Below are positions 8,078 to 17,523 of a stretch of 64,000 nucleotides of DNA, in pieces. Origin of the DNA: JASHPR01 sp963833885 (GTDB lineage: Bacteria; Actinomycetota; Actinomycetes; Streptosporangiales; Streptosporangiaceae); contig CAWHZU010000019.1 in the NCBI GenBank assembly GCA_963833885.1, positions 434,001 through 498,000 on the forward strand, written 5' to 3'. Below the pieces are notes generated by a model. It was not told the origin of the DNA. It saw only the letters and a program-made list of their open reading frames with translations, and made no database searches. The translations under genes and the position numbers were made by a program. Numbering within the stretch: position 1 is the first letter of the stretch; every line of letters starts with the position of its first letter.

Positions 8078-8925
8078 CGACCACATCGCCCGCCCCGGTG
8101 GTGCCAGCCGCGCCAGCCCCGGCATCCGTGGGGCGCCCGAGGCTCGGCGGCCTGCTCGCCTCCGAATGGACGAAGATCCGTTCGGTGCGGTCCACGGCCT
8201 GGACGCTGGTCATCTTTGTCGTGATCACCCTCGGCTTCACCGCGCTGTTCACGTGGCTGACGGTGTCGAACTGGAACGGCCCGCACGCGGCGTCACGGGA
8301 TCTGTCGGTGGCCACCGACCCGGTCGGCTTCATCCTGGGCGCCGGGCTTGGCCTGGGCCAGCTGACGCTCTGCGTGCTGGGCGTGCTGGTGATCACCACC
8401 GAGTACTCGACCGGAGTCATCCGCGCCTCGCTGCTCGCCGTGCCCCGGCGGCTGTGGATGCTGACGGCCAAGTGCGTGGTGTTCGCGGTGCTGCTGTTCG
8501 TGCTCGGCGAGATCATCTCCTTCGGCTCGTTCTTCATCGGCTCGTCGATCCTGCACAGTCATGTGCCGGTGTCACTCAGCGACCACAACGTAACCCGCGC
8601 GGTCCTCGGCTCGGGGCTCTACCTGACCGTGCTCGGCCTGTTCTCGCTGGCGATCGGCGGCATCATCCGGCACACAGCGGGCGCCATCACAACCGCCATC
8701 GGCGTCGTATTCGTGCTGCCGATCCTGTCCGGGCTGCTGCCCAGCAGCTGGGGCGCGCACGTCAACGGCTACCTGCCGGAGCAGGCCGGCACGCTGATCG
8801 GCCAGGCGCATCCGACGGGCAGCGGCAACGTGCTCTCCGCTTGGGAGGGCTTCGGCGTGTTCTGCCTCTGGGCCGTTGTGCTGCTGGCAATCGCCGCCTA
8901 CCTGCTGCAGAAGCGGGACGCGTAG
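8074..8925 (+). CDS. ABC-2 type transporter permease
   Basis: Membrane subunit paired with the frameshifted ATPase, 283 aa. After a Pro/Ala-rich N-terminus (about 25 residues) comes the LLASEWTKIRSVRSTAW motif typical of this permease family, then about six membrane segments (near residues 45-65, 90-110, 130-155, 180-205, 210-230 and 255-275). The ATG overlaps the ATPase stop by 4 bp. The end of the gene lies inside a 28-bp tandem repeat. The frame is intact, so the exporter would be functional if the ATPase frameshift is a sequence error. Confidence 0.87.
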   Translation: MTTTSPAPVVPAAPAPASVGRPRLGGLLASEWTKIRSVRSTAWTLVIFVVITLGFTALFTWLTVSNWNGPHAASRDLSVATDPVGFILGAGLGLGQLTLCVLGVLVITTEYSTGVIRASLLAVPRRLWMLTAKCVVFAVLLFVLGEIISFGSFFIGSSILHSHVPVSLSDHNVTRAVLGSGLYLTVLGLFSLAIGGIIRHTAGAITTAIGVVFVLPILSGLLPSSWGAHVNGYLPEQAGTLIGQAHPTGSGNVLSAWEGFGVFCLWAVVLLAIAAYLLQKRDA

Positions 8926-8990
8926 CCTGCCGCTGCAGAGGCGGGACACGTAGCCTGCCGCTGCAGAGGCGGGACGCATAGCCCGCGGCT
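8913..8990. repeat. 28-bp tandem repeat at a gene end
   Basis: Two near-identical 28-bp units (8913-8940 and 8941-8968, beginning GCGGGAC and ending CTGCAGAG) are followed by a partial third to about 8990. They start in the last codons of the permease and reach the stop codon of the convergent DUF2254 gene, so the repeat probably arose by slippage or local duplication of the permease 3' end. Confidence 0.85.
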
Positions 8991-10341
8991 ACGTCGCCGG
9001 GGCCACCGCCGTCGCGGTGACCCCGGCGTGCACGTCGAGCACCCGCCGGTAGGCGCGGCGGACGTCGTTACGGTCCGACTCCTCGTCGACCGTTGCCTCG
9101 CTCAGCCGCTGGATCATCGCCGCCTGGTCGAGCAGCACCGCGCAGTCGTCCGCCGCGGTCGCGCGTTCCATGATCTTCGCCAGCGCGTCGAGCTGCCTGA
9201 TCATCACCGCCGGCATGCCGCGGCCGCTCTGGCGCACCTTCTCGAAGGAGCGCTGAACCAGGCGCTGGTAGGTAACCTGCGTCGCGATCAGCCGCACCGT
9301 GCCGGCCGGGTCCCGGTAGACGCGGGTCGGCTGCCACCGGCCGGTTACCTTGCACAGGCTGTCGCCGATCCAGTCAATACAGGTCAGCGCCGTGAACGTG
9401 TCGTTGACCGCCGCCGAAAGCGCCCGGATGCAGATCTCGACGAGCTGGTCGATGCCGAACGAGACGTCCTGGGCCAGCGTCCGGTACGGGCCGGTGACGT
9501 GCGACCTGGCCAGCTCGCGCGCCACCTGGTCCGTGGCGCTGCCCGGCCACACGGTCGCGTACGGGGATCCCTGGACCAGGAAGTGGCCGGGCCGGTAGCG
9601 CAGGTGGATCACTGCGTCCTTCTCGGCGGCGATGTTGACCAGCGTCCGGTGCTGGATGTACTGCAGGTAGCCGCTGCGCGGCGCCGCGACCTCCCCGCCG
9701 GGCCCGTCCATGTCCGCGATCAGCAGGGCGGCGTAGCGCGCGTCGGCGCCCACCGTCGGGTCGCCGGCCTGCAGCTCGATGGCTTCGGCCAGGTCCCGAG
9801 CAATGCTGGCGATCACCTGCGGCAGCTGGATCTGGACGGCGATGTGGTGCAGGAAGTAGATCAGCACCGCGAGGTCGACGACCATCAGCAGGAGCGTCAC
9901 GGTGATGCTGATGTGCGGGACGAAGGCCCCGTGATCGCCCTGGCCGATCGAGCCGAGCGCGAGCACGGAATAGACGAACGTCGCCACGAACGTCCCCAGC
10001 GTGAACTGCGTGCCGCGGTCGCGGATGAAGTTGCGCAGCATCCGCGGCCCGAACTGGGTCGAGGTCAGGGTCAGTGCGACGATCACGATCGAGAACACGA
10101 CGCCCACGACCGTGATGATGGCCGCGGCAATCGCGGTCAGGATCTGCCTGGCGGCGTCCGGAGACCCGCTGATCGCCCAGCCGGGGATCTTGAACACTCC
10201 GTCGTAGGACGCCTGGTCCAGTGCGAACGTGCCGATGAAGAGCAGCACGGCGGCCGCCACCTCGATGGCCGGAACCAGCCACAGGTTGGTACGCAGCACG
10301 TCGCGGCGCCACTCCGAGCCGCGGAGCAGGCGCCGGATCAC
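8989..10341 (-). CDS. DUF2254 family membrane protein
   Basis: A 450-aa membrane protein of the DUF2254 family, whose function is unknown. Four membrane segments lie in the first 170 residues (about 22-42, 68-92, 112-132 and 145-167), followed by a soluble domain of about 280 residues. The family pattern LTLTSTQFGPRMLRNFIRD after the second segment, and RPGHFLV in the soluble part, are present. A transport or channel-like role is sometimes proposed because of the membrane-plus-cytoplasmic layout, but nothing here proves it. It lies downstream of dnaE on the same strand, about 160 bp away, with short repeats of GCGGGCGACAGCAG in the gap. Confidence 0.8.
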   Translation of the reverse strand: MIRRLLRGSEWRRDVLRTNLWLVPAIEVAAAVLLFIGTFALDQASYDGVFKIPGWAISGSPDAARQILTAIAAAIITVVGVVFSIVIVALTLTSTQFGPRMLRNFIRDRGTQFTLGTFVATFVYSVLALGSIGQGDHGAFVPHISITVTLLLMVVDLAVLIYFLHHIAVQIQLPQVIASIARDLAEAIELQAGDPTVGADARYAALLIADMDGPGGEVAAPRSGYLQYIQHRTLVNIAAEKDAVIHLRYRPGHFLVQGSPYATVWPGSATDQVARELARSHVTGPYRTLAQDVSFGIDQLVEICIRALSAAVNDTFTALTCIDWIGDSLCKVTGRWQPTRVYRDPAGTVRLIATQVTYQRLVQRSFEKVRQSGRGMPAVMIRQLDALAKIMERATAADDCAVLLDQAAMIQRLSEATVDEESDRNDVRRAYRRVLDVHAGVTATAVAPAT

Positions 10342-10504
10342 CGGGCTGTCCCGCGGCGGTACCTGATGGGCTGCATGGCAAGCCTTCCAGCGATAAGACT
10401 GTCGCCGACCAGTCTTCCCGGCTCACCTGGCCGCCATTCTACCTGGGCAGATTTGTCCCGCCGACGAGCGGGCGACAGCAGCCCGCGCAGGCGGGCGACA
10501 GCAG

Positions 10505-13500
10505 TCAGCCCGCGCAGGCGGGGCCGAGCAGCTGCTTCAGGTCGGCCAGCAGCGACGGCGACGGCCTGACCCGCAGCTTGTTATCCAGCCGCACGACCTT
10601 GGTACGGGAGCCGGTCAGCAGTCTCAGGTGCACCTCGGTGGATCCCGGGTGGGTGCTCAGCACCTCCCTGAGCCGCTCGACCACCGGAGGCACGCACCGC
10701 GCCTCCATGATCGACACCACAAAAGGGCCCTGGCCGTCCGCTGGCAGGTCGGGGACGCTCACCTCCATCGCGACCAGCTTGGGCACGTCCTCGCGCCGGT
10801 CCAGCCGCCCCTTCACCAGCACGATCGCGTCGTCGATGATCATCGACATGCACGCCTGGTAAGTGGCGGGGAAGAACAGCACCTCGATCGCGCCCTCGAG
10901 ATCCTCCAGGGTGGCCGCCGCCCACGGGTTGCCCTGCTTGGTCACCTTGCGGGCCACCCCGGACAGGATCCCGCCGACGGTGACCACCTGTCCGTCGCCA
11001 CGTTCGCCCGGGCCGCCCGGGCCGGCTCCTGCTCGGCAGACCCGATGAGCTGCGCGACCGAGCAGTCGGTGGCCGCGGCGAGCGCGTGCTCCAGGCCAAG
11101 CAGCGGGTGATCGGAGACGTACAGGCCAAGCATCTCCCGCTCGAACGCGAGCAGCGTCGGCTTCTCCCACTCACCCGCGTCCACAGGAACCTGCACGTCA
11201 AACACGGACTCGACCTCGGGATCCGCGCCGAACAGCGAGTCCTGGCCGATCGCCTCGTTGCGCTTGACGTCGATCACGCTGTCGATCGCCTGCTCATGGA
11301 TCAGCACCAGGCCCTTGCGCGGTTGGCCGAACGAGTCGAACCCGCCCGCCTTGATCAGGGACTCGATCACGCGCTTGTTGCACACGTTCACCGGCACCTT
11401 GCGCAGGAAGTCGGCGAAGCTGGTGAACGCGCCCTTGGACTTGCGCGCCGCGACGATCGACTCCACCACGGCGGTGCCGACGTTGCGCACCGCCGCCATG
11501 CCGAACCTGATGTCCTGGCCGACCGGGGTGAACATCGCCGTCGACGAGTTCACGTCCGGCGGCAGCACCTTGATCCCCATCCGGCGGCACTCGTTCAGGT
11601 ACAGCGCGGACTTGTCCTTGTCGCCCGCGACGGAGGTGAGCAGCCCGGCCATGTACTCGGCCGGGAAGTTGGCCTTCAGGAAGGCGGTCCAGTAGGAGAT
11701 CAGCCCGTACCCGGCCGCGTGCGCCTTGTTGAAGGCGTAGCCGGAGAACGGCACCATCACGTCCCAGATGGTCTTGATCGCGCCGTCGGAGTAGCCGTTG
11801 GCCTTCATCCCGGCCGCGAACGGCTCGTACTCCTTCTCCAGGATCTCCTTCTTCTTCTTGCCCATGGCCCGCCGCAGCAGGTCGGCCTTGCCGGGCGAGT
11901 ACCCGGCCAGCTTCTGCGCGGCGAACATGACGTCTTCCTGGTAGACCATGAGGCCGTAGCTCTCGCCGAGGATGTCCTCGAGCGGCTCGGCGAGCTCCGG
12001 GTGGATCGGCACAACCTCCGCCCGGCCGGTCTTGCGGTCGGCGTAGACGGGGGCGCTGGCCATCGGGCCCGGCCGGTACAGCGCGATCACAGCGGAGATG
12101 TCGCCGAACTTGTCGGTCCGCATGGCCCGCAGCAGCCCGCGCATCGGGCCGCCGTCGAGCTGGAACACGCCCAGGGTGTCGCCGCGGGCCAGCAGCTCGT
12201 AGGTCGGCTTGTCGTCCAGGCCGAGCGTCTCCAGGTCGATCTCGATGCCGCGGTTGTCCTTGATGCCCCGGATCGCGTCGTCGATCACGGTGAGGTTGCG
12301 CAGCCCGAGGAAGTCCATCTTCAGCAGGCCGATGTCCTCGCACGAGGGGTAGTCGAACTGCGTGATCACCGCGCCGTCGGCCTCGCGCTTCCAGACCGGG
12401 ATGTGATCGAGCAGCGGCTCGCAGCTCATGATCACCCCCGCCGCGTGCACCCCGGCCTGGCGGATCAGCCCCTCGAGCCCCCGCGCGGCGTCGAGGACCT
12501 GCTTGACCTCGGCCTCGCCCTCATACAGCGCGCGGATCTCGCTGGCCTCGCCGTACCGGGGGTGATCCGGCTCGAACACACCGGCCAGCGGCATGTCCTT
12601 GCCGAGGATCGGCGGGGGGAACACCTTGGTGATCCGGTCGCCGAGTGCGTACGGGAAGCCGAGCACCCGGGAGGCGTCCTTGATCGCGGCCTTCGCCTTG
12701 ATCGTGCCGTAGGTGATGATCTGGGCGACCCGGTCGTCGCCGTACCTCTCGGTGACGTACCGGATGACGTCGCCGCGCCGGCGTTCGTCGAAGTCCACGT
12801 CAACGTCGGGCATGGACACGCGTTCGGGGTTGAGGAACCGCTCGAACACCAGGCCGTGCGCTATCGGGTCGAGGTCGGTGATGCCGAGCGCGTAGGAGAC
12901 GATCGAGCCGCCCGCCGAGCCGCGGCACGGTCCCACCCGGATCCCGTTCCGCTTGGCCCACATGATGAAGTCGGCGACCACGAGGAAGTAGCCGCAGAAC
13001 CCCATGGTCTCGATGACGCCGATCTCGTACTCGGCCTGGGTGCGGCGCTGCTCGTCGTACCCGTCCGGGTAGCGGCGGTCCATGCCCCGCCAGACTTCCT
13101 TGCGGAACCAGCTCTCCTCGGTCTCGCCGTCGGGCAGCGGGTACCTGGGCATCAGGTTCGACTTGGTGAACTCGACGTTCGCGCGCTCGGCGACCAGCAG
13201 CGTGTTGTCGCACCCGGCCAGCCAGGCCTCGTCCGCGCTGATACCGCGCATCTCCTGCGGGGACTTCACGTAGTAGCCGGTGCCCTCGAACTTGAACCGG
13301 GTCGGGTCGGCGAGGTTCGTGCCCGTCTGCACGCAGAGCAGGGCCTCGTGGGCGGTGGCGTCCGCCTCGCGCGCGTAGTGCAGGTCGTTGGTTGCCAGGA
13401 ACGGCAGCGCGAGATCCTTCGCGATCTTGCGCAGCCCCTCCCTGGACCGCAGCTCGACGCCCAGGTTGTGGTCCATGAGCTCGACGAAGAAGTTGTCCGG

Positions 13501-14076
13501 CCCGAAGATGTCCCGGTAGGCGGCGGCCGCCTCCATGGCCTGGCGCTCCTGGCCGAGCCGCAGCCTGGTCTGCACCTCGCCGCCCGGGCAGCCGGTGGTG
13601 GCGATGATCCCCTTGGCGTACTCGGCGAGCAGCTCGCGGTCCATCCGCGGCTTGCGGAAGTACCCCTCGAGCGAGGACCGCGACGCCAGCCGGAACAGGT
13701 TGTGCATGCCCTCCGTGGTCTCGGCGAACAGCGTCATGTGCGTGTACGCACCGGCGCCGGACACGTCGTCGTCCTTCTGCCCCGGCGTTCCCCAGCGAAC
13801 CGGCTGCTTGTGGCTGCGGTGCTCGGGCGCGACGTACGCCTCGATGCCGATGATCGGCTTGATGCCGGCCGCGCGCGCCTTGGTGTAGAAGTCGTAGGCG
13901 CCGTAGACGTTGCCATGGTCGGTGATCGCGATCGCCGACATCCCGCCACGCTCACACTCGGCGAACATGTCCTTCAGCCGCGCCGCGCCATCGAGCATCG
14001 AGTACTCGGTGTGCACGTGGAGGTGAACGAACCCGTCTGCGTTTGCCGTACCCCTGCCCGCCGAGGATGCCGTCAT
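10505..14076 (-). CDS. dnaE: DNA polymerase III alpha subunit (DnaE1), interrupted by a frameshift
   Basis: Catalytic subunit of the replicative polymerase. The N-terminal PHP domain begins HLHVHTEYSMLDGA; the palm has the CRGSAGGSIVSYALG motif and the catalytic Asp pair in PDVDVDFDERR; the tail carries the OB-fold (VVTVGGILSGVARKV) found in DnaE. The reading frame breaks between about 11040 and 10997, in a GC run (CCCGGGCCGCCCGGGCC on the plus strand); restoring one base joins the 1000-residue N-terminal part to the OB-fold and C-terminus, giving about 1190 residues, the normal DnaE1 length. Because dnaE1 is essential, a sequence error is the likely cause. The start ATG at 14076 follows AAGGAGG at good spacing. 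Confidence 0.9.
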
Positions 14077-14317
14077 GAAAGTACTGCCTCCTTCGGGCAT
14101 GCGTCACGACGCCCCTAGCAGGGCGCGAGCGAAGGGCCGGGGGAAGAACCGCCACGTCACACCAGCGGCAACGGCCGATTGGGCCGCCGCCCAGCGCGCG
14201 CTCAGGTCCGGCTCATCGAGCTTATCGCTCTCTCCTACGGCGCGCGTGCTACGGCGCGCCGTCTACAGCACTCTGGCACTGCCCGCCGCTTATGCGACCT
14301 CTGCTACGCCTCGCCGC

Positions 14318-14863
14318 CTATGGCCCCGAGGGATGCAGCATCAGCAGCACGGCCGTGTTCCGCCCGGCGAGTCCCTGGTACAGGTGCGGGCTCGCCGCAC
14401 CGAAATGCACCGAATCTCCCTCGGCCAGGTCCACGGCCGCGTCACTCGGCCCGGTGCGGATCCCGCCGCCGGTCACCACCATGCACTCCGACACGCCGGG
14501 GAGATGCGGCAGCGAGGCCTGCTCGGCGGCGTCCACCTCAATCGCGAACACCTCGACGGTCCCCCGCACCGCGATCCGGTGCAGCAGTCGCGCGTGCACC
14601 GCGTCGCCGTCGGCTCTGGGCCCCTCATCCGCCCGGACCACGGCGACCGGCGGGGCCGGCGGCTCCAGCAGCTCGCCGAGTGACACGCCGAGCGCGGTGG
14701 CCAGTGCCCACAGCGTGCTCAGCGTCGGATTGCCTTCACCCTGCTCGAGGCCGTGCAGCGTGGTCTTGCTGACGTCCGCGGTGGCTGCCAGGTCGGCCAG
14801 GGACAGCCCGGCCGCCGTTCTCAGCCGGCGTATGTTGCGCCCGGCCGCTTGCGCGCTGTCCAT
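14318..14863 (-). CDS. XRE-family regulator with C-terminal cupin domain
   Basis: A 181-aa regulator: an N-terminal XRE/Cro helix-turn-helix (about residues 8-62, including the pattern LADLAATADVSKTTLHGLEQG) and a C-terminal cupin beta-barrel (about 105-175) with HLPGVSECMVVTGGG and a later histidine in FGAASPHLYQG. Such two-domain proteins usually sense a small metabolite in the cupin and control a neighbouring gene. It is divergent from an aminotransferase gene across a short AT-rich region with an inverted repeat, so control of that gene is likely. An upstream in-frame ATG at 14875 is also possible; neither start has a clear ribosome site and a leaderless mRNA is plausible. Confidence 0.82.
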   Translation of the reverse strand: MDSAQAAGRNIRRLRTAAGLSLADLAATADVSKTTLHGLEQGEGNPTLSTLWALATALGVSLGELLEPPAPPVAVVRADEGPRADGDAVHARLLHRIAVRGTVEVFAIEVDAAEQASLPHLPGVSECMVVTGGGIRTGPSDAAVDLAEGDSVHFGAASPHLYQGLAGRNTAVLLMLHPSGP

Positions 14864-14875
14864 GCGTACCAGCAT

Positions 14876-14895
14876 AGTGATATAGAAGTATCGCT
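14876..14895. promoter_or_regulatory. Inverted repeat in divergent promoter region
   Basis: AGTGATA-N6-TATCGCT is an inverted repeat with one mismatch in a short AT-rich segment between the divergent XRE/cupin regulator and aminotransferase. It lies at the expected place for an operator bound by the XRE protein; the assignment is inferred from position. Confidence 0.45.
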
Positions 14896-14929
14896 TGAAC
14901 GTTACGCCAGCGTGAAGGGTGGTCAGCGG

Positions 14930-16162
14930 ATGACGGTCGCGCGACTCCGCGATATTCCGGGCATCGGCGTGGACGTGATCGGGGACGCCGCGGACGCCGC
15001 GGCCGACCCGGACATCCTGCGCCTGGAGAACCTGGACACCGACCTGCGGCCGCCGCGGGTGGCCGTCGAGCTGACCCGCGCGGCCATCGACGACGACGCG
15101 GCCAACAGCTACCTGCCGTTCCAGGGGCACCGGGCGCTGCGCGAGGCGGCCGCGGCCCATGTCGGCCGGCTTGCGGGCCGCCGGTACGACCCGGCCGGTG
15201 AGTGCGTCATCGTGGCCGGCGGCCTGAACGGCATTCTCAACGCCCTGCTGGCCACCGTCGAGCCTGGCCAGGAAGTCGTGCTCACCGACCCGATCTACGC
15301 CGGCCTGGTCAACCGGGTACGGCTGGCCGGCGGCGTGCCCCGCTTCGTCCCCGCCACCGCGGTGCCGGGCGGCGGCGCGTCCGGTAGGGGCGGTGTGTCC
15401 GGCGGGGCCGGTGCGTCCGGCGGGGCCGGTGCGTCCGGCGGGGGCTGGACCGTGGACCCGGAGCGGCTGGCCGCCGCCGTCGGCCCGGCCACCGCGGCCG
15501 TGCTGATGATGGGCCCGTCCATGCCCACCGGCCTGGTCCTCGGTGACAGCCACTGGTCCGCGCTGGCCGCCGCGCTCGAGGAACATCCGGCCTGGCTCAT
15601 CTATGACGCGGCCATGGAGCGGATCCGGTTCGACGGGCGCCCGCCGAGCCACCCGGCCGCGCACCCGGGCCTGGCCGACTGCACGATCACCGTCGGCTCC
15701 GCGTCCAAGGAACTACGGATGATCGGCTGGCGGGTCGGCTGGGTGGTCGGCCCGGCGCCGGTGCTCTCCGACGTCAACCTGGTCGGGCTGACCAACGTCG
15801 TTTGCCAGGTGGGGATCGCCCAGGCCGCGGTCGCCGCCGCCCTGGCCGACCCGGGCGCCGACGCCGACGTGGCCGCGGCGACCGCGACCTGGCAGCAGCG
15901 CTGCGAGGTCATCCTGAACCAGCTGGCAGGCTACCCGGCGGTCCGCCCGGACGGCGGCTGGTCACTGCTGATCGACACCGGGCCGCTCGGGCTCACCCCC
16001 GGGGAGGCCTCGCGACTGCTGTTCGACCGGGGCAAGGTCGCCGCTACCCCGATGGACGGCTGGGGGCCCAGCGGCGCCCGCTACCTGCGCCTTGTGTTCG
16101 CGAACGAGCCCGCCGGGCGGCTGGCGGACCTGGGCGACCGGTTCCGCCGCGGACTCGGCTAG
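14930..16162 (+). CDS. PLP-dependent aminotransferase, class I/II
   Basis: A 410-aa fold-type I aminotransferase that would transfer an amino group from an amino acid to a keto acid with pyridoxal phosphate. The PLP-binding lysine lies in GSASKELRMIGWRVGW, preceded by the aspartate of LIYDAAMERI and by an N-terminal GGLNGILNALLA cofactor-loop region; a C-terminal arginine in RYLRLVFANE would bind the substrate carboxylate. An unusual Gly/Ser/Ala stretch of about 25 residues (encoded by 15371-15445) made of 18-bp repeats sits in a loop around residue 150-172. The ATG follows GAAGGGTGG. The substrate is unknown; the divergent cupin regulator suggests it is controlled by a metabolite. Confidence 0.82.
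   Translation: MTVARLRDIPGIGVDVIGDAADAAADPDILRLENLDTDLRPPRVAVELTRAAIDDDAANSYLPFQGHRALREAAAAHVGRLAGRRYDPAGECVIVAGGLNGILNALLATVEPGQEVVLTDPIYAGLVNRVRLAGGVPRFVPATAVPGGGASGRGGVSGGAGASGGAGASGGGWTVDPERLAAAVGPATAAVLMMGPSMPTGLVLGDSHWSALAAALEEHPAWLIYDAAMERIRFDGRPPSHPAAHPGLADCTITVGSASKELRMIGWRVGWVVGPAPVLSDVNLVGLTNVVCQVGIAQAAVAAALADPGADADVAAATATWQQRCEVILNQLAGYPAVRPDGGWSLLIDTGPLGLTPGEASRLLFDRGKVAATPMDGWGPSGARYLRLVFANEPAGRLADLGDRFRRGLG
15371..15445 (+). repeat. 18-bp in-frame tandem repeat within the aminotransferase
   Basis: Three near-identical 18-bp units (15392-15409, 15410-15427, 15428-15445; GGTGCGTCCGGCGGGGCC type) preceded by a degenerate unit encode a Gly-Ala-Ser loop. The repeat keeps the frame, so length variation would be tolerated. 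Confidence 0.85.
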
Positions 16163-17518
16163 CCCCTGGCTTGTCGATGTACCAACGGGCCTGTAAGAAG
16201 CGGCCTTTTGGTACATCGATGCCCCCGCGCCACCATCGCCGGACCAGGTGATCGCGCGGATGCAGGGCAGGCTGAGCACGACCAGGCTGCTGAGCACCGC
16301 CCAGGCCGCCCCGGCGCCGAGCACCCGGCCGGGCCCGGCCAGCGCGGCGGCGGGCCCGGCGATCACGAGCCCGAACATGCCCACCCCGAACCCCCCGAAG
16401 GTCGAGAACGAGCTGGCCCGGGACACCCGGTCGGCGGGGACCTGCTGCTGCAGGGTGGTGGTCCAGTACGTGTTGAACAGCGCGCTGGCGATGCCGGCGG
16501 CGAACGCACCGGCGGCTACCGCGCCCACCGCAGCGTGCAGCGCAAGGAGAAAGCACGGCGCGGGGTACCCGAACGTGGCCAGGATCGCGACGACCAGCGG
16601 GCGACGCGGCCGGCGGCCGAGCGCGGACAGGCCGCCCAGCACCGCCCCGGCGCCGCCGGCCGCCATGACCAGCCCCCAGGCCCTGGCCCCGCCGAGGTAT
16701 GCCCTGGCCAGCACCGGGCCGAGCAGCAGGTACGGGCCCCAGGTGATGAGGTTGAACAGCGCGAACTGCAGCGTGGTCACCCAAAGCCAGGCCCGGGACC
16801 GGAACTCGGCCCAGCCCTCCCCCGCCTGGCGCCGCAACGACCGGTGCGGCGCGGGCGCCGTGGGCGCGAGCGCGGGCGCGGGCGGCGGGGCCGCCGGACG
16901 CTGCGGCGGCCGCAGCAGCGCGAGGGCGGCCACGCTGACCCCGTAGCTGGCCGCGTCGACCGCGATCACCACGGCCGGGCCGGCCAGCGCGACAACCAGC
17001 CCGGCCAGGGACGGGCCGATGATCCTGGTCGCGGACTGCGCCAGGCCGTACAGCGCGTTCGCGTCACCGAGTTCGGCCCGCGGCGCGATCTCGGTCATCA
17101 GGCCGTTAAGGGCCGGGCCGAAGAACGCCTGGCCGGTTCCCACGAGCGCGGCCAGCACCGCGAACAGCCAGATCGGCGGCCTGCCGGCCAGCAGCGCGAC
17201 GGCCAGGGCCGCCTGCGCGGCGCAGCACAGGGCGTCCGCGCCGAGCATGACCGGGCGGCGGCCGATCCGGTCGGCCAGCACGCCACCGCCGAGCACGAAC
17301 GCCACCTGCGGCAGGATCCCCGCCGCCATGACCACGCCGAGCCCGTCCGCCGATACGCCGCTGCCCAGCACCGCGAACGTCACCGCGACCGAGGACATCC
17401 AGGTGCCGAGCAGCGAGGTCACCTGCCCGACATAGAACCGGCGGAAGTCGCGGTGGGCAAGCACGGCGACGCGATGGCCGATGGCTGCCCGAATCCGGGG
17501 CGCGTCGCGTTCCGGCAT
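15962..17518 (-). CDS. MFS transporter with abnormal C-terminal extension
   Basis: A major facilitator superfamily exporter of the kind with about 12 membrane segments. The loop motif after segment 2 reads GGVLADRIGRRPV, the MFS signature. The normal protein ends near residue 432; after that the frame passes through a dispersed palindromic repeat (16174-16219) and then runs antisense for 201 bp inside the convergent aminotransferase gene, reaching 518 residues. The last 85 residues are therefore unlikely to be ancestral. The gene follows the prolyl oligopeptidase by 5 bp on the same strand and is probably co-transcribed, which suggests import or export of a peptide-like compound; this is inference. 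Confidence 0.78.
   Translation of the reverse strand: MPERDAPRIRAAIGHRVAVLAHRDFRRFYVGQVTSLLGTWMSSVAVTFAVLGSGVSADGLGVVMAAGILPQVAFVLGGGVLADRIGRRPVMLGADALCCAAQAALAVALLAGRPPIWLFAVLAALVGTGQAFFGPALNGLMTEIAPRAELGDANALYGLAQSATRIIGPSLAGLVVALAGPAVVIAVDAASYGVSVAALALLRPPQRPAAPPPAPALAPTAPAPHRSLRRQAGEGWAEFRSRAWLWVTTLQFALFNLITWGPYLLLGPVLARAYLGGARAWGLVMAAGGAGAVLGGLSALGRRPRRPLVVAILATFGYPAPCFLLALHAAVGAVAAGAFAAGIASALFNTYWTTTLQQQVPADRVSRASSFSTFGGFGVGMFGLVIAGPAAALAGPGRVLGAGAAWAVLSSLVVLSLPCIRAITWSGDGGAGASMYQKAASYRPVGTSTSQGLAESAAEPVAQVRQPPGGLVREHKAQVAGAAGPPAVHRGSGDLAPVEQQSRGLPGGEPERPGVDQQ
16174..16219. repeat. Dispersed palindromic element, copy 1
   Basis: Arms TCGATGTACCAA (16174-16185) and TTGGTACATCGA (16208-16219) pair perfectly; inside are GGGCC and AGAAGCGGCC words. 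The same outline recurs at 26686-26737 and 30828-30875. This copy lies between the convergent aminotransferase and MFS genes and could also act as a two-way terminator. Confidence 0.85.
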
Positions 17519-17523
17519 ATCTG

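Noticed and set aside
11086..14118. Very long open frame on the plus strand opposite dnaE
   Set aside because: It is the antisense shadow of a highly conserved gene in GC-rich DNA; its translation is Arg/His/Val/Leu-rich with no domain pattern.
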